DNA from: Planctomycetaceae bacterium
Lineage (GTDB): Bacteria; Planctomycetota; Planctomycetia; Planctomycetales; Planctomycetaceae
Direction of reading: 5' to 3'
DNA length: 64,000 bases
Assembly: GCA_020638955.1 (NCBI GenBank)
Contig: JACKHO010000010.1
Coordinates: 1 to 64,000, forward strand
Below are positions 47,114-56,479 of this stretch, piece by piece. The notes beneath the pieces were generated by a model, which saw only the letters and a program-made list of their open reading frames with translations, was not told the origin of the DNA and made no database searches. Within the stretch, counting starts at the first letter, position 1, and every line of letters starts with the position of its first letter. Both the position numbers and the translations under genes were made by a program.

Positions 47114-50100
47114 GCGACTTGCTCGCCGTCATCTCGTTTGTCTTCGGCTGCGTGCTCGTCGGCATTTGGGCCCGTGCATTGTACTTGGCACTGTCGGGCA
47201 CTGGAGAGAAACCAGTTGCACAACCAATGCAACTGCTGCTCATTGGCTCGGCAGTTGTCGTGCTGATTTTGTTCTGCACCTCGGTTGCGGGATATGTGCC
47301 GTGGTTCGCGTTCTGTCTCGTGACGCTGGTGTTGGGGGCCGTCAATTTCCAAACCGTGGTTCCCGAATTCACGGCGGCCATTCAGTCGGCCCTGCCGAAG
47401 CCGCGCGGCAAGTTTCAGGTTTTGGAACTCTGGCCACTCGCGTTGTTTCTCTCGCTCTATGGTTTTGCCATCTGGACCATTCTCACGTTTAGCGATGTCC
47501 GCTGGATTGGTGGCATGTGGTTTACTGCTCTCGCCATTCCCATGACAGTGTGGTGGGCCAGTGAACAGAACTGGCGCCCCACCCGTTTCCTCGGGCACTT
47601 CACGCAGCTTGTCATTGTAGGTGGACTCGTAGCCGGAGCCTGCGGGTTGGCAAACCATTGGGACGTCGTGGGCAAAATGGTGTTTGCCTCACCTTGGAAC
47701 TTCGGCTTTATTGTCGTGTCGATTTGGGTCTGGTGGATGTACCGCAACGGCTGGCACGGATTAAGTCGGGGCCGGGCATTGCAGTCTCTCTTCATACGGT
47801 TCCTCGTCGTCGGCGTGTTTGTCGCGCTACTGGCCGAACCACGTTCTGTGCGCACGACCGATAAACTCTCCGTCGTGTATGCCGTGGATATTTCCGAGTC
47901 GATTCACCGCAGCCAGGTCGAAGCCGCGTTAGGGTTCGTTGCCAAAACCGTCGCGGAAAAACCCGCGACCGATGAAGCCGGCTGGATTGCGTTCGGAAAC
48001 ACGGCCGCCGTCGAAGTGCCTCCCTCTGCCGACAGTCGGCGTACGGCGCTCATGTCGAACCCGAATGACATTCAGTTCAACAGCCGCGTCGATCGTGACG
48101 CCACCAATATCGAACAGGCACTCAATCTGGCGAGTGCGGTCATCGACGAAGACACCCGCGGCCGCATTGTGCTGGTCAGCGACGGCAGCGAAACAGCGGG
48201 CGATTTGCGTCCCGTGTTGCAGCAACTGCAAACACGTGGCATCGCAGTCGACATTCTTCCCATCCAGTACTCCTACGACAACGAAGTCTGGGTCGAGCGT
48301 TTGGAGTTGCCCCCCTCAGTGAAAATCGGCGAGCCGTATGAGGCATCGGTCGTCATTTCTTCACTGACAGCAACCGATGCCGAACTCATTATCGAAGAAA
48401 ACGGAGAGCCGTATGGCGATCCCATTCCGCTGAATTTGAGCGAGGGAAAGAACCGCATCGATATCCCCATTTATCTGAGTGGGCCGGGATACTACGAGTA
48501 CGTCGCCAAGGTCCGCGTGCCGGAAGGGAAAGACGGACGTACCGAGAACAACGAGGGGGTGGGCTACATTTTCGTGAAGGGTGAAGGGAAGGTGCTTATC
48601 GTCTCCGATCCACTTCGCGAGGATGACGGTGATTTCGAACGGCTGGTTCGCGCCATTAAGGAGTCGGAGCGGAATGTCGACGTCGTCGACGCCTACGACA
48701 TGCCGCGCGACGCACTCCAGCTTATGCCGTATGACTGCATCATTTTCGCCAACGTCCCTCACGACGCCTTTGACGAATCGCAACTGCAGGCCGTGCATGA
48801 CGCCGTCTACAACCAGGGCGTTGGCTTCCTCATGGTCGGCGGAGCAAACAGCTTCGGCCCCGGTGGCTACCACCGCACGGTCATTGAAGACACGCTGCCG
48901 GTGACCATGGATATCACCAAGAAAAAAGTTCTTCCCAAGGGGGCGTTGGCCATCATTCTACATACGTGTGAATTCCCCGAAGGAAACACGTGGGCCAAAC
49001 GCATTACCAAACAGGCCATTAAGGTTCTCGGTGAACAGGACGAAGTCGGTGTTATTGCGTATGGACCGGGCGGTGAGCAGTGGATTTTCGAGCTCACTCC
49101 CGCCGGCGACTACGAGAAAATGGTGCCGAAGATTAATAGTGCCTCAATTGGCGATATGCCCGCCTTCGGTCCCACCATGCAAATGGCCCTCAATGGACTG
49201 AAGAAAAGCGACGCGGCGGCCAAGCACCTCATCATCATTTCCGACGGCGACCCGCAGGCCGCACCACCGTCTCTCCTGCAGGACTTCACCGACAACAAAA
49301 TCAGCATTTCGACCGTCGCCATTTTTCCGCACGGCGGCACGGAAATCGGCCTGCTGCGAAACATCGCGAATGCAACCGGCGGACGTTACTACTTCCCCGC
49401 CGATCCCAACGAGCTTCCTAAGATTTTCATTAAGGAAGCCAAGACCCTGAAGCGAACCATGATTCAGGAGAAAACATTCCAGCCCATGCTGGGATTCGAC
49501 TCCTCGATTATGGAAGGAATTGACGGTGTCCCCCCGCTGCACGGATTCGTGCTGACATCGCTTCGTGAGAACGCACTCACCGAAAACGTCCTCTACACAA
49601 TTGCGGAAGATGCCGAAGAGGGCGAGTCCGATCCCGTCCTCGCTACCTGGCGTTATGGTCTGGGAACCACGGCAGCCTTCAGTTCGTCCCTCTCCAACAG
49701 TTGGGCCAAAGACTGGGTGACGTGGGAAGATTACCGCGCGTTTGTCAAACAGCTCCTCATGCGGATTTCGCGCACGGAAGAACTCGGCCACCTCCGCATG
49801 TGGACCTACAATGCGGGTGGCGAAGGAATTGTCATGGTGGAAGACTTCCACCCCGAAGAAACCTTCCTCGACCTTGCCGCGAAGGTCAATGGTCCGGGCG
49901 ACATGGAACTCACCATCCCGCTCAAACAGGTTGGCTCGCGTCGGTATCAGGGATCATTCCCCATCAACGACAAAGGCCGCTTCCAGGTGACTGCCGTTAA
50001 TCTCTCCGGCGAACGGGAAGACCGGGCCTATGGAGGATTCATCGTCTCCTACTCGCCCGAGTATTTGCGGTTCACCTCCAACTGGAAAACGTTGCAGGAA

Positions 50101-50589
50101 ATTAAGGACGCCACCGGCGGCACCGAACTCACTGGCAATTCGAAGGCTGAAGACATCTTTAATCGTCGCGCGCCCAAGGACAGCTCGCAGCCCGTCTTTG
50201 ACTGGTTCCTCGTCCTGCTCGCCTGTCTCATTCCATTGGACGTGGCGGTACGACGTATTCAAATCGACTGGGCCTCAGTCGCGGTTGCTCTGGGCTTCTC
50301 CAAGTCCGGCGAATCGACCGAAACTATGGGAGCTCTGCTGGCACGCAAACGCACGGTCTCTGAGTCGCTCAAACAACAGGGCGAAGAGAAACCAATGCAA
50401 ACGTCCGGCACGACGGCAGCGTATATGTCGAGTGAGTCAGCCAAACGCAAACCATCGACCACACAGCCGAAGAAGCCCAGGCCAGCGTCCTCGCAGCCGC
50501 CTCCTTCGGCCGGCGGCGGTGATGGTTCAACTACTAGCCGTCTGCTCGATATGAAACGCAAACGTCAGCAGGATGGCGACGACAAATAG
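47110..50589 (+). CDS. Large membrane protein with VWA and GATase-like domains
   Basis: A 1159-aa protein. About eight hydrophobic segments lie in residues 1-245. A VWA domain (about 252-400) has an intact MIDAS Asp260-x-Ser262-x-Ser264 (VDISES). A GATase-like domain at about 490-600 has VGGANSFGPGGY where the Cys elbow would be, so no amidase activity is expected. A second VWA-like domain (about 605-780) has lost MIDAS (LHTCEF) but keeps ISDGDP. A last membrane segment (FDWFLVLLACLIPLDV, about 1045) precedes a Lys/Ser-rich tail. The ATG overlaps the previous stop (ATGA), so translation is coupled. Confidence 0.9.
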   Translation: MSDLLAVISFVFGCVLVGIWARALYLALSGTGEKPVAQPMQLLLIGSAVVVLILFCTSVAGYVPWFAFCLVTLVLGAVNFQTVVPEFTAAIQSALPKPRGKFQVLELWPLALFLSLYGFAIWTILTFSDVRWIGGMWFTALAIPMTVWWASEQNWRPTRFLGHFTQLVIVGGLVAGACGLANHWDVVGKMVFASPWNFGFIVVSIWVWWMYRNGWHGLSRGRALQSLFIRFLVVGVFVALLAEPRSVRTTDKLSVVYAVDISESIHRSQVEAALGFVAKTVAEKPATDEAGWIAFGNTAAVEVPPSADSRRTALMSNPNDIQFNSRVDRDATNIEQALNLASAVIDEDTRGRIVLVSDGSETAGDLRPVLQQLQTRGIAVDILPIQYSYDNEVWVERLELPPSVKIGEPYEASVVISSLTATDAELIIEENGEPYGDPIPLNLSEGKNRIDIPIYLSGPGYYEYVAKVRVPEGKDGRTENNEGVGYIFVKGEGKVLIVSDPLREDDGDFERLVRAIKESERNVDVVDAYDMPRDALQLMPYDCIIFANVPHDAFDESQLQAVHDAVYNQGVGFLMVGGANSFGPGGYHRTVIEDTLPVTMDITKKKVLPKGALAIILHTCEFPEGNTWAKRITKQAIKVLGEQDEVGVIAYGPGGEQWIFELTPAGDYEKMVPKINSASIGDMPAFGPTMQMALNGLKKSDAAAKHLIIISDGDPQAAPPSLLQDFTDNKISISTVAIFPHGGTEIGLLRNIANATGGRYYFPADPNELPKIFIKEAKTLKRTMIQEKTFQPMLGFDSSIMEGIDGVPPLHGFVLTSLRENALTENVLYTIAEDAEEGESDPVLATWRYGLGTTAAFSSSLSNSWAKDWVTWEDYRAFVKQLLMRISRTEELGHLRMWTYNAGGEGIVMVEDFHPEETFLDLAAKVNGPGDMELTIPLKQVGSRRYQGSFPINDKGRFQVTAVNLSGEREDRAYGGFIVSYSPEYLRFTSNWKTLQEIKDATGGTELTGNSKAEDIFNRRAPKDSSQPVFDWFLVLLACLIPLDVAVRRIQIDWASVAVALGFSKSGESTETMGALLARKRTVSESLKQQGEEKPMQTSGTTAAYMSSESAKRKPSTTQPKKPRPASSQPPPSAGGGDGSTTSRLLDMKRKRQQDGDDK

Positions 50590-50651
50590 CCGGTTCGCAC
50601 ACATTTTGAATTTCGCAACATTACCCATCAGCACGAAAACCTGAGTCTTCC

Positions 50652-51665
50652 ATGAACGAGACATTTACCATCGACGAACTGCAGGACGAAGCCCAGTCAT
50701 TCGCAAAGATGTTCCGCGCCGCCCGCGAAGAAATCGGTAAGCTCATTGTCGGTCAGGAACGTGTCGTCGAAGCGGCACTCACCGCCATGTTCTGCGGCGG
50801 TAACATTCTGCTCGAAGGGGTGCCCGGACTGGGTAAAACGGAGCTCATTAAAGCGATGTCGCAGGTACTCGCCCTGGAGTTCCGCCGCATTCAGTTCACC
50901 CCTGACCTCATGCCCGCTGATATCGTCGGTACCAACATCATGCAGTCCGACGACCGCGGCGGTTACACGCTGCAGTTCCGTCAGGGACCTATTTTCACGC
51001 AGCTCCTGCTGGCCGACGAAATCAACCGGGCCACGCCGAAAACACAGTCGGCTCTGCTCGAAACCATGCAGGAAGGCACGGTGACCACTGGCGGAACCAT
51101 TTACACGCTGGAACAGCCATTCTTCGTCATGGCCACGCAGAACCCGCTGGAGCAGGAAGGCACTTATCCGCTCCCCGAAGCCCAACTCGACCGCTTCCTG
51201 TTCAAGGTTGATGTGCCGTTCGTCAGCCTGAAGGAACTGAACGAAATTGTCACCCGCACCATTCTCAAGCAGAAGGTCGACCTCGACGTACTGCTCGATG
51301 GGCCCCGCATTCTGCAGTTCCGCGAAATCCTCGGCAAAGTCGTCGTCGCCGATCCCATCCGCGACTTCGCCTGCCGCCTCGTGCTCTCCACGCATCCCGA
51401 AACCGAATTCGCTCCGGACGGCGTGAAAAAGTTCGTCCGCTGGGGTGCTTCACCTCGTGCCGCCCAGGCCCTCATTAAAGCAGCCCGCGTCCGCGCCCTC
51501 AGCCAGGGCCGCCCCAACGTCGCCTTCGACGACATCCGGCACTTCGCCCGCGAAGTCCTCAAACACCGCACCCTGCTCAACTACGACGGCCAGGCCGAAA
51601 ACATCGACGTCGGCGCCCTCATCGACGAATGCACCATGAAACTGCCCGAACAGGTGGGGAAGTAG
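50652..51665 (+). CDS. MoxR-family AAA ATPase
   Basis: A 337-aa AAA+ ATPase 62 bp after the VWA gene. Walker A GVPGLGKT (56-63), Walker B region LLADEINRATPKTQSALLETMQE, sensor block FFVMATQNPLEQEGTYPLPEAQLDRFLF, and Arg-finger/lid region are complete. MoxR ATPases usually remodel VWA-domain proteins; the neighbour at 47110 is the expected client. It is a separate paralogue from the MoxR at 22694. The codon use near the end is strongly GC-biased like its neighbours. Confidence 0.94.
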   Translation: MNETFTIDELQDEAQSFAKMFRAAREEIGKLIVGQERVVEAALTAMFCGGNILLEGVPGLGKTELIKAMSQVLALEFRRIQFTPDLMPADIVGTNIMQSDDRGGYTLQFRQGPIFTQLLLADEINRATPKTQSALLETMQEGTVTTGGTIYTLEQPFFVMATQNPLEQEGTYPLPEAQLDRFLFKVDVPFVSLKELNEIVTRTILKQKVDLDVLLDGPRILQFREILGKVVVADPIRDFACRLVLSTHPETEFAPDGVKKFVRWGASPRAAQALIKAARVRALSQGRPNVAFDDIRHFAREVLKHRTLLNYDGQAENIDVGALIDECTMKLPEQVGK

Positions 51666-51752
51666 GTGTGAAGTGATGCTCCAGTGGTGAGCTAGACGTC
51701 CGGTTAGCACCGGGCATGCATGAACTGCACTGGTTAGAATTCCGAATGCTTT

Positions 51753-52130
51753 ATGCCTGAGTCGTGTCCCGAGTTCGTCCGCATTACTGAGGCAGGTGAT
51801 TGGGTGGTGGAGTACCACCGGTGGTTCAAACTCAATCCGGAAGATGCAGGTGGCTACGACTGTGGTGTCGAAGGATTCAATGCTTGGGACTTGATGTTTA
51901 CCGAAACCCTCTTCCAAGCGAAGAATCATGTTGCAGGTCTTGTCTTGGATGTTGGATGGTACCCTCATGCGGACCCAAGTGGCTGCTATGTCGTTTGTAT
52001 AGTCAGAGTTGACAGTTCCTCGGGGCAAACTGACTGGCAGAGTCCAGTCATGACCTATGAAACAAGAGTCCTGAACGAAGCAGTCAACATGGTCCAGAAT
52101 TCACTTCAGAGAAGAAATTGGTCGTTCTAG
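51753..52130 (+). CDS. Small protein of unknown function
   Basis: A 125-aa protein with a balanced, soluble composition, rich in Trp and acidic residues (WVVEYHRWFKLNPEDAGGYDCG, WDLMFTETLFQAKNH). It has no signal peptide. The size and look recall immunity-type or contact-dependent proteins, but I do not recognise a family. The gene starts 87 bp after the MoxR stop, so it may be a read-through member of the same unit. Confidence 0.5.
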   Translation: MPESCPEFVRITEAGDWVVEYHRWFKLNPEDAGGYDCGVEGFNAWDLMFTETLFQAKNHVAGLVLDVGWYPHADPSGCYVVCIVRVDSSSGQTDWQSPVMTYETRVLNEAVNMVQNSLQRRNWSF

Positions 52131-52212
52131 TAGTAGGCTGGCGACAACGTCACGCGTATCCCAGCATTTGGGAACATAGGATGTGAGATACAAAGGCGGG
52201 GAACACGTGAAA

Positions 52213-53622
52213 ATGAATCAAATTGGTGTTTGTTCAACACTCGTTGTCGTCTGCTGGAGTTTGATGAGCGGCACTGTCATGGGCCAGGAGTCTGGACGTC
52301 AGGAGCGAGTCTATCACGACATTCAGCGAATACCTCCTCAAGCGACTGGGCTGGTCTCCGTTCCTATTGACGATTGGGACTACGCTGGGCTCCCAAACGA
52401 TTTAAGTCAGCTACGAGTTATCGACGCAGATTTCAAGCAACGCCCATTCATCTTGCGGTCCCAACTGGAGAGTTCAAGAACTTCGAGTTTGATTAATCCA
52501 ACGGCTCCAGGCGCATTTGAATGGAGCGTTCCGAGCTGGAAAGAGGACGTACAACCTCAGGGTGAGTTTTCGGCCCTGTTCATGCTCTGCTCCGACGACC
52601 CCACGCCCGACAGGTTGGTTATCCAGCCAATCACTCACGATTTCGAAAAGCGACTTCGCGTTTATGGTATTGGCGAAGACGGTTCCGAGACGCTGGTCGG
52701 CGACTCGTTCATTTACGACTACACAAGTTTGAACACGACCCACGAATTGAGCGTTCCCCTCCAGTTGACTGCATGTCGGTTGTTTCGAATCGTTGTGTCA
52801 GAGCCACTGGACACTGATGAATTGGTGCTTTCTCAGTTGCCGAAGGACGAACAGAGCAGTGAAGAGCAACCTTTTGGCGTCAAGGAAATTCGCCTGTCCA
52901 GAAAGGCGACGAGCCAAGAAGCCAGTAATGTCGCGACAGTGTCCTACCGTGTTACGGTAGAGAAGAGGACGGATGATGACGCTGAAGGGAAAACCTATTT
53001 GCGACTCAATGCGGGAAAATCACCGATCTCGCGATTGACGCTAGTCACGGGCAATCAAGACTTCAATGGAACGGTGCATGTGAAGGCCGTGGACACCTAT
53101 CAAGGTCGGAATGGTATCGTGATAGGTGACAGTGTCGTGGTAGGTGACTTTACGGTCGCTTCATTCTCAGTGGAACCGCTTCGGGAGGCTCGACTGTCAC
53201 TCGATTTCGATTTGCGTAGAGCAGCATACTACGACTTCGTCATCGAGAATGGAGATTTTGGGCCATTGGAAGTTGCATCCGTCGCGGCGTATGGACAGCG
53301 GCACGAGCTCATCTTCTTAAAAAGCGCGGAGAGTGAGGAGCTGTATGTGCAGGTTGCCGGCCCGACCGAAGCCGTTGGTGATATTTCTACCGTTCAAACG
53401 GTATTGGATCGTGGAGATCCTTTAGTGATTGGCAGGTTGTCACGTCTCCGGAACTATGATGGAATCCCCCGACCTTCCCTTCCGCTCTCGTATCGGCTTC
53501 GGAGGATTCTTGAATTCGTATTTGCAGGGGCTTTCATACTGTTTGTTTGCGCGCTGCCTTGGATTGGTTTGGTATGCTTTCGAAAATGGCACCAGTGGCG
53601 GAACAGGTCGCAGCATCCGTAG
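52213..53622 (+). CDS. Exported membrane-anchored protein (DUF3999-like)
   Basis: A 469-aa protein starting at ATG 52213 (or GTG 52207) after GGCGGGGA. A signal peptide (CSTLVVVCWSLMSGTVMG) is followed by beta-rich domains with pattern IVVSEPLDTDEL and a late block YDFVIENGDFGPLEV. A C-terminal membrane helix (FVFAGAFILFVCALPWIGLVC) precedes a basic tail. The architecture is that of DUF3999 proteins, but the match is weak. The stop codon TAG (53620-53622) is the first part of a GTAGGG-type repeat, so the C-terminal tail may be shaped by it. Confidence 0.6.
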   Translation: MNQIGVCSTLVVVCWSLMSGTVMGQESGRQERVYHDIQRIPPQATGLVSVPIDDWDYAGLPNDLSQLRVIDADFKQRPFILRSQLESSRTSSLINPTAPGAFEWSVPSWKEDVQPQGEFSALFMLCSDDPTPDRLVIQPITHDFEKRLRVYGIGEDGSETLVGDSFIYDYTSLNTTHELSVPLQLTACRLFRIVVSEPLDTDELVLSQLPKDEQSSEEQPFGVKEIRLSRKATSQEASNVATVSYRVTVEKRTDDDAEGKTYLRLNAGKSPISRLTLVTGNQDFNGTVHVKAVDTYQGRNGIVIGDSVVVGDFTVASFSVEPLREARLSLDFDLRRAAYYDFVIENGDFGPLEVASVAAYGQRHELIFLKSAESEELYVQVAGPTEAVGDISTVQTVLDRGDPLVIGRLSRLRNYDGIPRPSLPLSYRLRRILEFVFAGAFILFVCALPWIGLVCFRKWHQWRNRSQHP

Positions 53623-53634
53623 GGCAGGCACTCC

Positions 53635-53837
53635 GTAGGGCACGGCTCCCGCCTGCCTCTTTGTGCTAACGTCGTCTGCCGACTACGCCAAATCCTGATG
53701 CGCATAGTGCGACGAAACCAGGAGAACCTCCCCCAATCTCCGTGACCTCGGCGTCCTCTGCGATTCAAACTGATGGAAGCTGACGAATAGTCATCGAGCA
53801 TGACACTTGTCTGCCTACCCCAATTGATCAATTTGGG
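53635..53837 (+). repeat. About 200-bp direct repeat, copy A
   Basis: Starts with GTAGGGCACGGCTCCCGCC and ends near GATCAATTTG. It matches 54685-54891 along its length, the last 80 bases being the most alike (CAAACTGATGGAAGCTG..GAAT, CCTACCCCAA.TGATCA). It lies just before the toxin-antitoxin genes. Confidence 0.8.
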
Positions 53838-53867
53838 CGGGTGGCATCGTCCAGGAGAACGGATTTT

Positions 53868-53906
<39 letters not shown>

Positions 53907-54052
53907 AGCGTCCTTCCGCCAGAATTTGTTGGCGAGAATGGCTCCTGCCTGCATTCTTCTTCGTCATCTTGCCGAGGCTTCTTGCAATCTGATATCTCTA
54001 TAACGTCTGCCGACGCAGTCTGCACGACGATTTGACAATCCAGGAGTAGCGC

Positions 54053-54238
54053 ATGTCCCTAGCCAAAGAAACCATGATTGACATCATCGGGCGTCAACCG
54101 GAGGACAGTACGTACGAAGAAATCCTGCGGGAACTGGCGTATGCGCAAATGATTCAGCGCGGACTGCAGGACTCGGCTGCGGGTAAGACGGTCTCCGACG
54201 CTGAAATCAAACAGAGGATTGAGTCGTGGCGGAAGTAG
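54053..54238 (+). CDS. Antitoxin of a ParE/RelE-type system
   Basis: A 61-aa acidic protein. The sequence MIDIIGRQPEDSTYEEILRELAYAQMIQRGLQDSAAGKTVSDAEIKQRIESWRK-type layout (a helix-rich fold with VSDAEIKQRI near the end) is typical of antitoxins paired with ParE toxins. It overlaps the toxin start by 13 bases, so translation is coupled. GGAG about six bases before the ATG is its ribosome site. It probably binds its own promoter and the toxin. Confidence 0.8.
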   Translation: MSLAKETMIDIIGRQPEDSTYEEILRELAYAQMIQRGLQDSAAGKTVSDAEIKQRIESWRK

Positions 54239-54522
54239 TCTGGACACTCGAAGCCGCCCGCTGCCTTGAGGACATCCACGACTACATTGCCGCTGACAAT
54301 CCGAGCGCGGCTGACAGAGTGGTGACCGGGATTTACGAGAAGGTCCAACTCATTGGGGCGCACCCTCGTTTGGGACAGCGTTACGAACCCATTGCCGACC
54401 GAGAGGTTCGCCAAACAATCTACGGGCACTACCGCATTGCCTATCTCATCGTTGATGAGCAGCACATAGAAGTCCTGGGCGTATTTCACGGCGCCATGGA
54501 CATCGGTCGCTACCTGCACTAA
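54226..54522 (+). CDS. ParE/RelE-superfamily toxin
   Basis: A 98-aa protein starting with GTG at 54226. Blocks are WTLEAARCLEDIHDYIAADNPSAAD at the N-terminus, HPRLGQRYEP in the centre, and RQTIYGHYRIAYLIVDEQHIEVLGVFHGAMDI at the end, a typical ParE/RelE fold. ParE toxins poison gyrase while RelE toxins cleave ribosomal mRNA; the exact activity is not evident, but the YRIAYLI block is more ParE-like. It lies between two direct repeats. Confidence 0.85.
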   Translation: MAEVVWTLEAARCLEDIHDYIAADNPSAADRVVTGIYEKVQLIGAHPRLGQRYEPIADREVRQTIYGHYRIAYLIVDEQHIEVLGVFHGAMDIGRYLH

Positions 54523-54594
54523 CGGTCACGGACCTATGCAGCAACCGCAGGGCACGGCTCCTGTCTAACTCTTCCACCGAGGAGCAGAATTAGC

Positions 54595-54624
54595 GTGTGC
54601 CACGGGCTGCTTGTCAGCCCGTGC
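54595..54624 (+). repeat. Palindromic repeat (ARADKQPVAH type), copy 1
   Basis: A 30-base unit identical to 56228-56257. Arms CACGGGCTG and CAGCCCGTG with loop CTTGT. On the minus strand one frame reads ARADKQPVAH, a peptide seen in many mis-called planctomycete ORFs. Confidence 0.85.
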
Positions 54625-54684
54625 TTCGATGTGAAGCGTGATTTCCGCATTTGGCTCCGGGAGTAACCGTCGCACTGTCACTCT

Positions 54685-54891
54685 GTAGCGCACGGCTCCC
54701 ACCTGCCTCTTCGCCCTAATGTCGTCTGCCACCAACGCCCGTTCACGAAACGCATGCCACGAAGCCAACAGAAAGTTCTCTTCAGTTCTCCGCGCTCTCG
54801 GCGTTCTCTGCGTTTCAAACTGATGGAAGCTGGCGAATGGTCATAGAGCATGACTCTTGTCGGCCTACCCCAACTGATCAGTTTGCTTTTT
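54685..54891 (+). repeat. About 200-bp direct repeat, copy B
   Basis: Partner of 53635-53837, 1.05 kb away, in the same orientation. It starts GTAGCGCACGGCTCCCACC and ends near GATCAGTTTG. The toxin-antitoxin pair lies between the copies. Confidence 0.8.
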
Positions 54892-55311
54892 GTGCTTCTT
54901 GCGGCAATTCTCTAATCAAGAAAAAGCGAGTCGCGACTCTGGGTGAGCATGTCTTTGTGTCACGGACTCAAGGATTGAGAAATCGCGTTCCGTCGCCGGC
55001 CGGCTCATAGAATGGGAGAACCTTGTGTCACCCACTCAGTTGAGAACGCATTTCCGACCCGATGTTCATCGGGTCACCATGAGCAGACATGCTCAATCCC
55101 ACGAGCCCAGGTTGCGCCCGGCTGTTCCTGTCCAAAGGTTGCTGGCTCTCTCCTTCGCAGTATTCGTCTCGACCGCTGGCTGATAGGTTATCGGTGGTGC
55201 TCAAAACGGTGGCGGAGTAACATGGTGTTGAGTCTGTATGAGTGGTCGATGTAATCTCTTTTCAATCTGATGCAAAGCCGCGTCGCTAATACCGCCAGGA
55301 GGAATGGAAAT

Positions 55312-56175
55312 ATGAGAATGCTGACGAGCGTCTACGTCTGCGCTGCCGTCGTTTTTCTGGCCAGCCCGCTGACCTGTGCGGACGAAGTGCACGACAAATT
55401 GACAGTCGCGATTGAAAAACATCAGGAACGCAGAGACGCCGCTGCCGCTGCGCTGGTTGCGGTGTATCAAGAGAGAATCACCGAGCTGACATCGAAAGGG
55501 GATACAACTCTTGCCAGTGAGTACTTGAATGACATGGAGGAGTTCAAGAGCCGCCGTGCGCTGCTGGGGAGACCAGACCTGGCGATTCACTTCAAGACGT
55601 ACGGGAAAGCCGTAAAGGAAGCTGGCGACGAATTGAATGAGGCCTACTCCGAGGCCATGCAGGCACGCCTAAAGGCTGGGATGTCAGACGAATTCTCAAT
55701 ACTTCAGCAGGAACTGGCAGATGCCCGTTTGCCAGGACCGCTCACTTCTTTTTCATTACCCGGCACACGGGCGAGCCTCGCTCACGGTAGTTTCGTGCTG
55801 CATGCCATGGAAGCACGTGTCACCGCGACACAACTCAATGCAACCTACGAAAAGGTGAACGGATTGGCAGGGGCAAACTGGACGTCGTTCCGTTCGGTGA
55901 ATTTTCCTGACTTCTACCTTGGCCATGGTGGGTTTCGCATGCGTCTGTTGGAATTCAAGACCAACGGTGAAATCAATCAGAATGCCACGTTTGCAGTACG
56001 TGTGGGATTGGCAGGCAAGAGCAAAGGGTATTCGTATGAGTCGTACAATTATCCCGGTCGCTTCATCCGCGTACGTGACAATGGCGAAGTGTGGCTCGAT
56101 CAACTTGAGAACAACCCAAAGTTTGCCGCACAGGCGACATTCCGGGAAAGACCGCCACTGTTTAGGCTTTGGTAG
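55312..56175 (+). CDS. Exported protein with coiled coil and AbfB-like (arabinose-binding) domain
   Basis: A 287-aa protein from ATG 55312 preceded by AGGAGGA. A signal peptide (LTSVYVCAAVVFLASPLTCA) is followed by a helical, Glu/Ala-rich segment at about 25-130 that likely forms a coiled coil. The C-terminal 100 residues resemble a beta-trefoil AbfB (PF05270) domain: SFRSVNFPDFYLGH, VRVGLAGKSKGYSYESYNYPGRFIRVRD, then VWLDQLENNP. It suggests a carbohydrate-binding surface protein. No catalytic domain is present. Confidence 0.7.
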   Translation: MRMLTSVYVCAAVVFLASPLTCADEVHDKLTVAIEKHQERRDAAAAALVAVYQERITELTSKGDTTLASEYLNDMEEFKSRRALLGRPDLAIHFKTYGKAVKEAGDELNEAYSEAMQARLKAGMSDEFSILQQELADARLPGPLTSFSLPGTRASLAHGSFVLHAMEARVTATQLNATYEKVNGLAGANWTSFRSVNFPDFYLGHGGFRMRLLEFKTNGEINQNATFAVRVGLAGKSKGYSYESYNYPGRFIRVRDNGEVWLDQLENNPKFAAQATFRERPPLFRLW

Positions 56176-56479
56176 AGCGGAATGCCTTCAGTCTGCCTTT
56201 TCGCTCGGCAGGAGGTAAGGACGCAGTGTGTGCCACGGGCTGCTTGTCAGCCCGTGCCTGGAGGTGCATTGTGGGTGGCGACATCTTCGATGTGAGCTGC
56301 CGCGAGTGGATTAAGAACGCTCCAGCATCCACATTCGCCCCAGCGCCCATGCCCGCTTCACAACGTCGGTCGACAATCTCCTCGAATAACGTTCTGGCTT
56401 GTGTTTTGAGCTGCTCCTCAGCACAGTATCTTCCAGGTCGACGACTTCCGTCGCACTTTCTTCGAATACATGGGTTCTC
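56176..56479. other. Intergenic region, 304 bp
   Basis: It carries one ARADKQPVAH palindrome (56228-56257). The long minus-strand frame 56162-57163 is antisense to the acidic-tail gene and is not a gene. Otherwise nothing is seen. Confidence 0.55.
56228..56257 (+). repeat. Palindromic repeat (ARADKQPVAH type), copy 2
   Basis: Identical over 30 bases to 54595-54624, with arms CACGGGCTG and CAGCCCGTG. It lies about 50 bp after the stop of the AbfB-like gene. Confidence 0.85.

Larger units (their letters stand above)
54523..55311. other. Repeat-rich intergenic region, 789 bp
   Basis: It holds a partial third piece of the CAGGGCACGGCTCC repeat start (54547-54562), one ARADKQPVAH palindrome (54595-54624) and direct repeat B (54685-54891). 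From about 54900 to 55290 nothing convincing is seen. A ribosome site AGGAGGA near 55298 serves the next gene. Confidence 0.55.
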
